Assembly: GCA_022577435.1 (NCBI GenBank)
Contig: JAKOON010000009.1
Span: 5,920,671 to 5,984,670 of the forward strand
Reading direction: 5' to 3'
Origin: Embiotoca jacksoni
Taxonomy: Eukaryota > Chordata > Actinopteri > Embiotocidae
DNA: 64,000 bases
The position numbers and the translations under genes were made by a program. The notes beneath the pieces were generated by a model. It made no database searches and was not told where the DNA came from. It worked only from the letters and a program-made list of their open reading frames with translations. Below, in pieces: positions 12,001-24,000 of this stretch; within the stretch, counting starts at the first letter, position 1, and each line of letters begins with the position of its first letter.

Positions 12001-15000
12001 AGCACACTTTGGGCCTCTCGCTCCACTTGTTCTTCTTGTTGGTTCAGATGAAGTTCTTGATCTTTTTCCAGCAGAATAACAACATTTTGTTCAACGTCTT
12101 CAGGTTCTGTGGCCATGTAGTCTATCGGCGAGTCAGTGGAAGTGTTTCTGTTTTCTGTATAGGGTGGGTAAGCAATTAAAAATCTGTTTTAAGAAGGTAT
12201 GATTATGACAATTTTGTCCATCTCCTTGAAGTTATCTTCAAGCAAGGATTGCTTTAGTGTGATGTGAATAGTTTTCTATTATGACTAGTATAACTGAGTC
12301 ATAATAAACAGTTTGCATTTACACCAAATGTCATTTTAATGTTATCTAATATAAACACATTTTTGAAGCACGAGATACTCACCTTTGAAACAGTAAACGT
12401 CATGAAGGCTGGACAGCTCTGGGAAACCAGTTTGGTTGCTGAAGCGGTAGACAGTTTTGACGCCTGCCTGAGGCCCTCCGCAGCGGTCCCTGGGGGTTAT
12501 GATGGGGTAGCGCACGCTGCCGTCAGACAGCCACCCGGGACTGCAACGGTCCAGTCCTTCACTCCACGCCAAGTACAACTGTGCTGTTGTAGCCAGCTCT
12601 GCCCCTGCAGCTCTGCAGTAGGACTGTGCTTCGGCAAATGATAAGTGCTGCGGGATGTTCTCATGGAACATCTCCCCTACAAACACACAATATTTTCAAT
12701 ATTTTTTTTACCATATTTATAATATATTGGACACTAACTTGGATCATCAAGTTTATTGTGTTTATAAGTCGATAAAGTCCAAGCAAAACTTTGGGGTGAC
12801 TGATTTTAGCTTATCACAGATATATCTGTACATAGTGGATGGTATGTTGGCTGATGAGAAACATGAAATTGCAGCACAGGAATGAAACACAATTATGGAG
12901 ATTGTCCACTACATATCATTAAGGTCATTTTGCAAGTGTAAAATGTCCTATGTAATTCATATCTTACACAAATTTATCACACTTCTATAATAAACAAATT
13001 AAGAGAAGGTCAAAAATGTTTTGATAAATCATAGCAGATATGCGGTTATTGTAGTTTTTAGGTTCTTAAATACTAATATCAGTACTGGTTCACAAAAATC
13101 TAGTATTTAGTAGTGAAAATTATTTTAATATTATGATTCATACCATCAATTTTTTCTATGTAACAATAAGCATCAAATAGATCATCTGGATCCATTGTCC
13201 CATAGTTTCTCACTCCTGGTTGCCCTTCCATGTCACCGTGGCAACCTTCACGGGGCACTTGGATTGGGTACCTGCACGAAAAACAAGCAGCTTTTCTTAC
13301 ATGAAAGTAACATGTGCAACATACAGCTACAGATATTTCTAAAGACAACAGGTAAATCAGACAGAATGAACAACAGATCTAGTATATTGTCAAGATCAGG
13401 TGCAGTCTTCAAAGCGAAGGTTTGAGTATTTGTGTAGTTTACCTGACAGACTGGTCTGCCAGCCAGCCTGCATCACACTGCTCGTATCCATCATAATAAG
13501 CTGCCAGCAGCTGGTCAGGAGTGGCAATTTGTGCCCCGATGGCTTCACAGGCCCTCTGAGCCTGATGGAAAGTAAAGGCATACCTGCCCAAAGCATCTCT
13601 GTAGTGGAACACAACACCTAAACACACACAAAAATGTACATATTCACATACTAACAAAATTACTGCACATAAATAACACGTGCAAAATCTGATCTCTTAA
13701 AAACAGCATCTTACTAATACGACAGACAATTGAAAACAGCTAAGGACACTCAAAATTATAATCTCTCCCACACTTTAATGATGATCTGTGTTTTTCATTG
13801 TGCTACCTTTGACCTTGAGTTGCATGAGGTCGCTGGCATCCTCCAGGCCCTGCTGCACCTCACAGCGATAGTGACCCGAGTCACTGGAGCGCAGATCTCC
13901 CAGCCAAAGTGACAGATCGTCAAGGGAGGAGGTGTAGTTGAGCAATGCGGCACGGTCCCGGTACACCTCGTTGACCTTCACCCTTTGATCCCGTGCCACC
14001 AAGATCAGTGTCTCCACCCCACCGGACACCACTGTCCACTTAACCCGCGGTTCAACAGGGGAGGAAGAGGAGGCGGTGGGTATGGAGGACAGAGACACCA
14101 TGCAGGGGATGGAGATGGAGCTGCCCAGTGGGGCAAAAACCGGACCTGAGTGGGGGATTGTCACCTGGAGCTGCCGCACCTCATCTGTAACCAAAAAAAA
14201 AGTCCCAGTCTCTGAGGAACAGAGCGGCGCTGTACATTTGCTGAAAATAGTGAATCATGCTCTAACCTTTAAATGTACTTTTGTATTCTCTGCTGATGAA
14301 TAGTATTCATTTGGCATATTAAAAATCATGAAGATTTATATGATGAGAAAGAGATAAGGGGAAATGTAGACATACCATAAGCAGATGGAGTTTGGGTGGG
14401 AAAAGCCAGAGTAAGACAGAAGACTGCACAGAGAAGTGGAAGAAACTGGAGATGTCTATGGAGAAAACAAAACAAAACACAGTATGAATTAATATAAAAT
14501 ACAGTTGAAACAGATAAAGATTAATAAAATAAATCCTAAAGTAAACTCAAGGAGCAAATGACACAAAGTCAATTTTCAATTTCCACTTTCACACATAATT
14601 AACCTTAAAAAGGCAGAGTGATTTCTGTCATTGGAAGTCATGTTTTGTGTTGGTTCAGCTAGTCTAAGCTTGAACACGCTCCATTGATCTCACTAAATTG
14701 ATATATTGTGATGTTAAAGGCCACAACCTTTGTGTTCACCACAGCTTCAACCTACTGTGGTTTAGTGTGGTACACGTGCAGACAAGTAGCTGGGAAATAA
14801 GAAAGTCTCGTTGCGATTGTTAGCAAATCTTCTTTTGCAGTTTTGTTATTTATGTTTTCTTTACATAATAGAGTTTAGTAATTCATCTTACCACACAGTT
14901 TACATAAAAAATAAAAATGTACATACAGAAGGCAAAAAGGGCCATAAAACAGCAACTATAGATTTTTATTTAAGGAAAATTAAGAAAGAAATTATCTTAA

Positions 15001-18000
15001 ATCTTTCTCTTTTATCTATAATATATTCCCACCATAAAACTTGTACTTTTAAGAGATATTGTTAAAAACAATGACAAGCCAATGGCCAAGCTAGCAGCTC
15101 TCTGAGGCTCTAATTAGAGCAGCCTTAGTTTAGCTTGTTAGCATCTTAACAAACACTAAAACTGAACGGGAAAGTCTACAAAATTTATTGGTGATCCATC
15201 CAATAGTTGTTGAGATATATCAAAAAATAAATTAAAAAAAGCTCCCATTTTCAAAAACAAAAACCAGCATGAAATGTATTGCAGGTCTGTAGCTATTGCA
15301 TTAGTTTTAAATAGGTGTACCTAATAAACTGGCAACAGAGTGCAACCATTATACATGTAGATAAAAATGGTGACCTGCCAGTTTTGCCTGAACGAAACAA
15401 CTTTGGAGAAAAATCTCTGTATAAAACACACAAGTCCCACAAGATAGTACAAAAGAAAAAAAAAAAAAAAAAAAAAAAAAGAATCTCTGAGTTCAACCAT
15501 GCAACATAAAAGACCAACTTCTCTGGTTTTCAGAGGGAAGCTGAGAGCACAGACTCCTAACCACAAGCCATTCATCACCTCCGGGAGCTAATGACATGGC
15601 GTCCTAGCCCAGCGGCACCGTGCCAGCTCTCCGTCACCAGCCTGGCCCTGTTATTAACCCAGTAGGCATGGCAGGACTTCCACAGTGACCTCACGCAACC
15701 TCCTAAAGGAGCCCATGATGAAGCTGCAAATGTTCATCCGTCATTAAAAAGCAGCATTCTGGCTCCAGGACTTTTCAGGGCTCAGATAGCGAAGAGTGCC
15801 TTTATGGTTCTGAAATGTGGCACAATTTTAACGTGTATATCAACACGTACCTTCCCATTAATCCTTGTTTATAATAATTATGGCACTTTTACCTTCAACT
15901 TAACATTGTATGACCTTTCAGTGCTGTCAAATATTCAAAACTACTGAATATTGGATATGCATTATTCAACCATCTACATCTACAGCTGAAATCAGAGAGT
16001 GAAAGGTTGCAAGGTTGCATCACAAAGTTAACTGACCAGCAGCAAATTGACTCCTGGTGAAACTAATTCTAAATACATTTTCTTTATTATTATAAAATTG
16101 TGAAAAATGGGAACAAATGGATTTAAAAAAATAACCCAGGTCTTTACTAAAAAATGAACTGCACACAGTTTGTACTTTACATACAAGAAATCAACATATA
16201 AGCATCAGACATCAAACTACAATTTTAGAAAGCTTCGTTTCATTAAACATCAAAAATGCTTTTCCAAAATCATAACAGCTTAGTTTTATGTTGTGAGTGT
16301 TCTTGAAGGAATTGGTTTTAATTTTGTCCAGCTGTGAGAAGCTCTTCTGTTTCTTTTATGCATTGCAGGACAGTTTTATTTTTAGTAAGTATACTGACTG
16401 CTTTGAGAATGCCTTATTTTTTTTTTAACTCTTCCAGGTGTGAACACACCAGAAAACATAGTATAGATGTGGGACACAGCAATGGGGTGTGAGAATGAGA
16501 GAGCAGCTGAATATAATGAAAATGCTCCTGATATGCCCATGTTGTTTCGAGGAAGTCAGTTAAAACAGCTTTAAACAAGTTCAGACAAAGAAGTTTCAGA
16601 TTGTTTGACTGTTGCTGATGCCACCAACACAACCAAACTCTTAATGGGCACAAAAGAGGCTTGAAAAAAATCCATAGCAAAGCTGTCTGTGGGTCTAGGT
16701 GAGGTTTTAACACAGTTTTGGCACTTGCACAGTATGAGCTCAACATGATAAAACATTTGTAATTACAAATTATTACAGTAGCTGTTAATCATGTTAAAGC
16801 TGAAGAAACAAAGTAAATATTACCACGGTCAGAGCCTCTGGATCGAGCGAGAAGTTTAACAAGTGCTAACAAAGTTGACCTTTTCTGCATTTGTAAATCA
16901 AACACAGCCTTCGTAAGGAGTCGGCACCAACACAGCTCACTAACTTGTGTCAGATTAAATGGCCTTCTTTAATGTCAGAATAACTGTTGTCTGTTTCCTC
17001 TCCAGCTGGGTGGACTCCACAGGGCTGGCATCACTATTAGTATTCTTGACAAGAAAACCTCTCACAAAAAGCGTGCAGTGGGCCAAGAGGACAGCTGCAC
17101 ACTGTGCTTTCACTTTATACCCACTCCCTTACAAAAGGCTTCAGGGAAAATTAAAGGACGAAGCACTGGCACACTCGCCTGCTTTTTCTCTTTTCTTTCT
17201 CTCGCTCTTTTCATGGATGGAAAAGGAAGTTTTAAACCACTGAGAATCGTTCTGGAGGAGGCTTTGTACAAAAGAAACGGGCCCATTAAGACCCTACACA
17301 CTGATTCAAATGATTACTGTTGTGACAGTGTGCCTAAATATCGGCTTGTGCATTCAGATCGATGACAGAGGAGAAAACCCTGGTCGCTGCTGGTTATTTT
17401 TGTGCCGTTGTTTCGCTGAGGTCTTTGGCCTCGCTGTCACCAGGCGCTTTGTAGTCCTGCTCATTTTAACGAGAGTAACAATGAAGAAAAGTCAAGCTGA
17501 AATCAATGCCACCCACTGCATTTAGAGGTCCGCAAACTGCAGCTAATGCATTATCCACAAGGAGGACTAATCCAGTCTCCTCCTCCTGCAGACAAGTACA
17601 GTGAACAGCTGCGGACTAACATCTCGGTCATTAGTGGAAAAATACAAATCTGGATTAAATCTGCATTTTCAACTTTAAATTTGAATGGAATAAGTAGTAT
17701 TCAAGGAACATAAAAATTATGCTAGGATCCCTGTCTGTGCTGCACTAACAAACTCGTGGGTGGCCTCTGCAGTGCTCTGCATCAGGGTCAATACAGACAA
17801 ACCTCGTCTCCACCAACAAACCAGAAAATGACTCCCGATTCCAGTTTAGGCAGGTCAAACATTTGTGACTGATGTGCTGTGAGCTCTGGAGAGTGCTGGG
17901 CTGGATCCATCTGTTTTTACCTTTTAGATTTCAGGCTTATTGGCAAGACTAAAAACTAAATATACACCAGGAATATGCATCATAGGTCACTTAAACAAAG

Positions 18001-20662
18001 TTACAAGATTATTAAAGAAGGCACCAGGATAAAATTAACTTTCGTCCTATCCAACAGCACAATTAAAGCCAACATAAAGTTGTACTCCATCTTGCAGTTA
18101 CATTCTAATGTAACTATCGTAACATTTAGCAGGATTAGATCATTTTGAAACTTTGCAAACAAATCACTGTTTTTATATCTTCTTGTTAGAATTTGACAAA
18201 TAGCTGCCAAAAAGAGCTTATTTCTTAGTTCTGCTCCTGTATGTCTGTGAGGATAACGGTCAGATTTCTAGTGAGCAGCTAGACTGATTAAAAATGTGTA
18301 AAGAGGGCAAAATATTGGCAACAACAATGATCAATTCCTTCCCCTATTTACCTCCAAAGCAAATCCTCCAAATCTGTGTATGCTGATGACATTTGACTAA
18401 TAACCCAGGACCAGAAAAAAAAAAAAAATCACCAACTAGCCTCCTTAAATAAGAAAAAAACCTGAACAACAATTAAAAATTCAGCACAAATGAACTAAAG
18501 CTCAGACTTCACGGAACTTGATGGGAGTTTGACGGGATGAAGTCCTTTAAGGTAGCTGAGCTAAAGATCAGAAACAACCGAAATCCCCAACTAAGCGTAT
18601 CAGGGCTGGCCTGCTGTAAACTTCGGTGCAGAGCAGATTGGCCTTTTGTGCTCCACGTCAGACTATTCACTCAGCACCACACCTCTGACTCCCTGCACCA
18701 TCAAACCTAACACCTCCACACAACCGAAAGGTTGCACTTACTCACAGCAATCCCCACACCATGCAGACTTCTCCAATAAACCAATCGTCTGTCTCCCAAC
18801 AAGATGGCTGCTTTGGAAACACCACCCACCAGGTGATTCATCACCACCCAGTTCGTCTGGGAAAGAGTCAAGCGAAGTTTCAAATAAACATCTGATCCCA
18901 GACCTGACTCAGCAAATCCATGGACAGACCACCGCATGTAGATGACTGGCCTATTATACCCAAGAGGAACCTTTCTGACCTCCTGATTAGATTATGTGAC
19001 TTCAGGCTCAGGTGGGCTCTGCTTCGGAAGACCGATCACTTTCTCAGTTCAGCACCAATATGGCTACAATTAGGTACCTTCAGTTTTAAATCATTTGTGT
19101 GTTTGCTGACAATTAAACCAAGGTAGCTTAAAAGAGGTAGCTGTTGGCAGAATGACTTTCCTTTAAGCAAAGGATTGATGTTTTTATTGCTGCTTAAAGC
19201 TTTCCATTACTTGTAAGTCATTCCCGTAAACTTAAACCACGAAAGAGGCATATGCTACAACCCTCGCTGCCTAGCTCACATTGTTGACTTTGGAGTTTAA
19301 TGGGCTGATCCCAGTTTATTTTCTGGGATTTTTAACAACATTTCCACAGTGAGTGTGAGCTAGGTGAGCTTATGTTTCTGAATTTCAACTCCAAAGTCTA
19401 GAAAACAGAAAGAAATTGATAGACCATTTTCTGTGTAGATAAAAAAAAAAAAAAAAAAAAAAAAAAAATCGAAATAATATGCATGAGTAATATATAATAC
19501 TCGTTATCGTCTTTAAAGACACAACAACACAAAACATTTCCAACTGCATCAAACTATAATTACGTCATGAAATTATCATTAGTGAATTAGAGGGTTTTTT
19601 TCTGAACACCCTTAGATACAGCAGTGTCATTGTGTTGCTCTGCCTCATAATTGTTATCCTGATAATCAGGCTGAATTTCCATTGTGTTTTTGATTTCATT
19701 ATTTATTCTGAACATTTGGATGTGGGCAGCCAGGCTTTAAATGTAGGTCTTAATCTAACTCTAGCAGCTACAGTCACTGCAGTTTCAGCCACACTCACTA
19801 CTAATGATCGAGTATCACCAGCTGTACTTCACCTTCATTTCTACAGACTGCCTCACACTTTCTACCATGCTTCATGTTTATCGTTGGGGCAGAGTAACAT
19901 TTTGTCTCCATTTTCATATGAAATTGCAAGACAACCAAACCAGTGCTTTTTCTTGCTTCACCGATTAATGTCAGACCAAAGAGTCACAGGACCATCAAAC
20001 AAGAAATGAAACCTTCAACGTCTGCCTTGTGTTTCTGTGTGCCCTCTGTCTCTCTACCTGTCTATTACTGGCATCCACCCGAGCCCCGAGGTGGACCACG
20101 GAGAGCGAAGAGTCTACATAAGCACTTAAGACAAAAAGCAGGTTCCTGTGTCTGAAGGGCACATGAAAGCATGAAAAACAGCATTGAAATGCACTTTTGC
20201 AGTAGACTGGATCACATGGTTGCTTTCAATAAATGTAGAGGACAGTAAATCGATTTTAAATAGACGTCATCCTCAATTTTCCTTCATCTCCATAGAAATA
20301 TCCATGCACATCTATTTGAAAAATCATCACAGGACTCCACAATCATTTCAACCAAGGATGCTGATGTGGAGAAAATCTTTTCAAAAAACATTCATCTGCC
20401 TTAAAGCAGTGTAAGAAAAGAAGATAAAACATTGAACATAGCAAGAATTTTTTTTTTATAAAAAGTTATTCTTAAGTGAGTTGCACCAGAACCTGAGCAG
20501 GACAGCAACTACTCCAACGCGGTTAAGTACAGAGGGTTGCTTTCTGAACAATTTAACATGAAACTGATTTCAAAAGAACTTTGAAACGATCAAACCGCAT
20601 CAACTGCGCATCATTAAAACAGCAGCTCAAACACAAGCCTACCGGATTGTTCTTAGCAGCAT
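3087..20662 (-). CDS. bcan: Brevican core protein, secreted form (lectican proteoglycan)
   Basis: This is a hyaluronan-binding chondroitin sulfate proteoglycan of brain extracellular matrix, encoded in 14 coding exons: 20643-20662, 14376-14455 (signal peptide), 13807-14184 (Ig V-type), 13443-13617 and 13144-13271 (Link 1), 12383-12676 (Link 2), 11321-12154 and 9629-11149 (acidic Ser/Thr/Glu-rich region), 5247-5354 (EGF), 4585-4743, 4399-4481 and 3716-3860 (C-type lectin), 3380-3562 (Sushi), 3087-3208 (tail). The total is 4230 nt, or 1409 aa, in one frame. Exon sizes 175, 128, 294, 159, 83, 145 and 183 are those of lecticans. All four cysteines are present in each Link module. The lectin keeps the QPD calcium motif, with WSD where mammals have WND. 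Synteny with mrpl24, hdgf and prcc, and the GPI form, indicate brevican rather than neurocan. The central region is much longer than in mammals because of a decapeptide repeat. The start-codon exon is the least certain part. Confidence 0.93.
3209..5246 (-). other. bcan: bcan introns between the EGF and tail exons
   Basis: Introns separate the EGF, lectin, Sushi and tail exons. The longest gaps, 3861-4398 and 4744-5246, show only AT-rich sequence, an A run near 4052 and low-complexity pieces. No other coding sequence is recognised. Small open frames here read through exon edges. Confidence 0.6.
6045..6300 (+). repeat. Teleost interspersed repeat copy (GTGTTTAGGATTTAG type)
   Basis: It begins near AAAGGTTCAGTGTTTAGGAT and continues through TGTTTTCATTAGTGTATAAT, GGGAGCGGGTCCTCTTCCAT and AACCAAACACTGAACT. 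I recognise this order of phrases from an abundant non-autonomous element of percomorph genomes. A second, shorter relative is at about 30475-30525. The class is not certain from sequence alone. Confidence 0.55.
7770..7890. repeat. CCTAACC-rich interspersed repeat
   Basis: The segment contains repeated phrases AACGTACC, AACCTAACCAAGTACTTTT and GCCTAAACCTAACCAAACT. These resemble a dispersed element common in perciform genomes. It lies inside the long bcan intron and has no coding content. Boundaries are approximate. Confidence 0.45.
9564..20662 (-). CDS. bcan: Brevican, GPI-anchored alternative form (read-through of exon 8)
   Basis: The frame of the long central exon stays open past its donor (AG|GTAATG at 9629/9628) and stops at 9564. 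The added residues are a short polar spacer followed by ATLISLTVLFLLNAMMH, a hydrophobic C-terminus. Just before lie small residues, GTGKSSGN, suitable as an omega site. This is the layout of a GPI-attachment signal. Brevican in rat and human is known to have a GPI-anchored form made the same way, lacking the EGF, lectin and Sushi domains. The predicted protein is 1164 aa. The tail sequence and frame are seen directly; use in vivo is inferred from the family. No clear polyadenylation signal was located downstream. Confidence 0.8.
10030..10690 (-). repeat. bcan: 30-bp tandem repeat encoding acidic decapeptides in bcan exon 8
   Basis: About 20 copies of a 30-bp unit lie in frame and encode variants of APTLEEDITI. 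Copies at about 10150-10300 (several reading TIAPTLEED) are nearly identical, while those toward the N-terminal side are more diverged (STLEEANVS, SNLEEDANVS) and some are shortened. The repeat makes the central region of brevican strongly acidic. Because the period is a multiple of three, several other frames on both strands are also open here; those are shadows. Confidence 0.92.
12155..14375 (-). other. bcan: bcan introns between the Ig, Link and mucin-like exons
   Basis: Between exons 2 and 7 the introns are short (14185-14375, 13618-13806, 13272-13442, 12677-13143, 12155-12382). They are AT-rich with no recognised features. This tight spacing over the Ig-Link region contrasts with the long first intron. 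Confidence 0.6.
14456..20642 (-). other. bcan: bcan intron 1 (6.2 kb)
   Basis: This intron lies between the predicted start exon and the signal-peptide exon. It holds poly-A runs at about 15455-15480 and 19441-19468. Stretches at about 15570-15790, 16960-17660 and 18530-19090 are more GC-rich and less repetitive than their surroundings, and one contains GGACTAATCC, a homeobox-type site. These could be enhancers or old repeats. No coding sequence is recognised; the open frame at 18646-18945 has no recognisable content. Confidence 0.5.
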
Positions 20663-21000
20663 TTCAGCTGATGCAGGATGGACGGACTTCTTGGATGAAA
20701 CAAGTATTTTCCGTCAGCTCCTCGCAGCTTGCTGCAGTGCGACTGTCCTGTCAGGGGAGAGCGGCTCTCTGGATGCTGCCTGCCCTGCACAGGTAAACGG
20801 AAGCTGGGGCTGCTGTCGCACCGACGGACTCAGAGGCTCGCGGAGAAAGAAAGGAGGGAGTTGGGAGAAAGTGACGCCAGATATGAAATCCTGAACTGCC
20901 CACTTTTTCAACCAACAATCGGGATGGAGATGACGCATGCCTGTCGGGGTGGGTGGGGGGGTGGATTGGGAGGGATGACATCTGAAACAACCGATGTTAT
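20643..21000 (-). promoter_or_regulatory. bcan: bcan first exon (5' UTR plus start codon) and promoter region
   Basis: A GC-rich block on the minus strand ends in ATG CTG CTA AGA ACA ATC CG and then a donor, GTAGGC. The two leftover bases join the signal-peptide exon in frame, giving MLLRTIRHLQFLPLLCAVF, a good secretion signal. An in-frame TGA at 20714-20716 closes the frame upstream, and no other in-frame ATG lies between. The transcription start is not marked by a clear TATA box; it is inferred to lie at about 20.9-21.0 kb. Confidence 0.55.
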
Positions 21001-24000
21001 AGGCTATGAAGTGAAGCCTCCACTCAGGAGATGACCTATATGTTTTTTTTTTTTTTTTTCTGTTTTACTGCAGGGCGACAAATACATTGAGCGTCATTTG
21101 GATGAGCCAGGGTGACTTGAGTCAGCGCAGCAGCAGTCCGGAGTGAGTTGCTGATGCTGCTGCAGGTACTAATAATGCAGTATAGTCAGGAAGGATAGGG
21201 AAGCTGCCTCTTTTACTGACTCTGGCTCAGTTTTGAGAGACATTCATACCTTGAACAAGTTTGCAAGCAGTAGCAGTATAAATGAGCAGTTTGAATCATC
21301 CTGGGGAGGAACAGTCCCTGTAACAGGACACAGCTGGTGCGCCGGCATTTACTCCAATCTGCAGGATGTGTTTGATCAATAAACTGAATGCTGTATGTCA
21401 AAGTTTATGAGCTATTAACTTCAACTAATATCGAAATGCGTGTTAAAAGAAATTAAATCTACTTTAATGTCGCAAAAAAGCAGATATATATTTCTGACAC
21501 AAATAATAAATTGATTATATTTTTAAGCGGATGTTAATTTCTTGTTTTCACAACTGGTGAAGACTAAAAAATATTGATATAACTGCTGTTGAAAAGGAAT
21601 GAAGCTTTCGTGACCCTGCTCAAGGTCAGATTAATCCCAATGGAGCAAAAATAAACACTGTGCCTTTTGGGACGACGTTTCTCCCGACATCACTATAGAT
21701 CATGTCATCTCCAAGTAAACAAAATCAAACACAAATTTATGCAGGCAGGCACACAGTGGCCTAATGGCGTGGCACATTACTCATTGACTCTATTTTAAAA
21801 CGTATATAGGCTACATTCTGGGTCTGAAAATTGAAGCCGATGGAAAAGTGCCCTTAAGGGCAATACCACTGATGGCCACAAGGGGTTGGCTCCAAAAAAC
21901 CTCTGGCTCCAACAGACTCTCATTCAAAGGGTGCCAACTTCTCTCATTAAATATAAAGTCAGTCATTTTTTTTCACAAATCATTATAGTGTCATTCACTA
22001 AATTCACTCTTTCTGTTCAGTGTTTCTGGTGATCCAGCTGAAAATAATTTCAGATTGAATTAGATATCAAGCCTTAAAGAGAGGTTTGTGTGGGGGATGT
22101 CGGGTTTGATTCGACATGAATGGGGTGAAGTAAGGTTTTCAGTATAGGTATGTGGGTTTAGCTCGTCCTAATATGGTCCCATCTGGTTTCCAAGAACCAA
22201 TATGGCACCAGCCAAAATGCCAAACCCGAGGCTTTAATACGACAGCTTACAAACCAATAGGTGGTGTCACGATGGATTTCTTCTTGGCATAACTACATAA
22301 GCGTCCATGGTTTGATTACTGGCCAGCTGGACCTATTGTATGTCACACCCCAACCCCCCGTCCCCATGTTTCCTGTCAGTATCTTCACTGTCAGCACCAA
22401 TAAAGGCATAAATGCCACAACTACGCACATAAACTATCTGGCAAACACTGGTTTATTCAAAACATATTGACATCTTTCCTAATTCAGTTGATATTGTAAT
22501 TTTATGTTACATTTTCACAAACTAGTTTTGTAGATTTCCAGTCCATAAAACAGGAGAAGCAGTGTGAACCTGGAGCAGGTGCATGCTTTGCACAGTTAAT
22601 AATTCAGCTGAGTGGGGTGAGCACTGACTCACCTCAGTCAATACTGTGTGAGATTTGTGGCCAAGCTCAACCTGTTTGAGTTACGAGTTACATAAAGTAC
22701 CCTATATTTTCAGGAATCTACTGTACCTTCCCATCTGTTTATACTGTATGTAACAGACACACACAAAGTCGAGGTAAACTTATAGCCGTGCCCTCTGCAG
22801 ACAGCGTGAATGGTGCTTTATAGTGGTCTTCCTGTGACTCGGCAGCAGGGTGGTGCTGCACACCCGAGGAATCTCACACCCAGATAACAGCAGGAGAAAT
22901 GTCAGATCTCAGAGAGCAGACGCAGATCAGAGGTGTGCTTCCAGCGATAAATGACTGTCAGAGTGACCCAGACTGATTCACGTCCAGACAACAGTTAGAC
23001 ATCATTCTCTGCTGTCATTTGGACTTGAGCAGTCGAGGATTAAAGTGAAGAAAAAAGCCGGCGCTCAAGCAGAAACTTCCTCCGTTCAGAATCCATCCTT
23101 GGGCAACTTTCTTCACCAACAAATTATAACTGACCATGACCTCTGACCTTTTGTCTGTAGAGTTGGCCAAAGAAGAAAAGGTCTTACTGATGAAGATCAT
23201 TTTTGACACGGAAAGCGTCAAATTGTTAACTGGCTTGTAAGAGTTTTTCACCATGTCATCATTTTATCCTTTTAGAAATGTGTAAAAATCTTTCAACATC
23301 ACAGTGTGAATTCCCAAACAGTCAATCAATCTTTCCTATAGTGTATATCAGTGCAAATTTGCCCTACCTCACAAATGACAAGATTTAAGTGCTTTTCTGC
23401 ATTAATATATTATATTATACTGCACAACAGGCAGGAATCATAATGGTTGTTGGAAACTTCAAGTTTAGTTTTACTTCGAGAAAGGATATAATTAATTCTT
23501 CCACCACTGATGTCAGTGACACATCCTTTCCAGAATGTTTAAAAATAATAATGTTAGAAACAGAGTGGGCTTCACTCCACTCCACTCCCCAGGGTGTAAA
23601 ATCCTTTGATGCCGGATGAGACTTTACTGATCAGGATTTAGAAAGAGGTTATGAAGACACAAAGGATTTGGTTGGGCTCACAAAGAACACTTTTATCCAT
23701 ATGACTGAACAAAACATTGTTCTAATAAACACAAATTGAAAAGGATATAATTGCAGCTGACGTCTTAATATTTTGACTGACATTTCTGAGAAATCTGATT
23801 CTCAACTGCAGGATAATCTCCAGTAACATGTGGAAAAGTGTGCTATGAAAATGAAATGTTCATGTTTTATACAACATCTTACACTATATACGATACAATT
23901 TAACTTTTTTTTTTATGTGAACGATATGTTTTCTTTTAACAATTTAGTTAACATGAATATAGGACATGTAAATCAAGAGTGAATGATTCCAAAAGGAAAG

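Noticed and set aside
14615..14660. Alternative bcan start exon (ATGACTTCCAATGACAG) close to exon 2
   Set aside because: The phase fits, but the donor (GTTAAT) is weak and the encoded N-terminus is polar, which suits a signal peptide poorly.
18646..18945. Plus-strand frame of 99 residues in bcan intron 1
   Set aside because: Serine-, threonine- and proline-rich, with no domain and no splice partners; it is probably chance or an old repeat.
21213..21401. Alternative bcan start exon ending at the GTATG donor near 21248
   Set aside because: It is phase-compatible but gives an N-terminus with many cysteines and tyrosines ahead of the hydrophobic core. The exon at 20643-20662 gives a normal signal peptide and an upstream stop.
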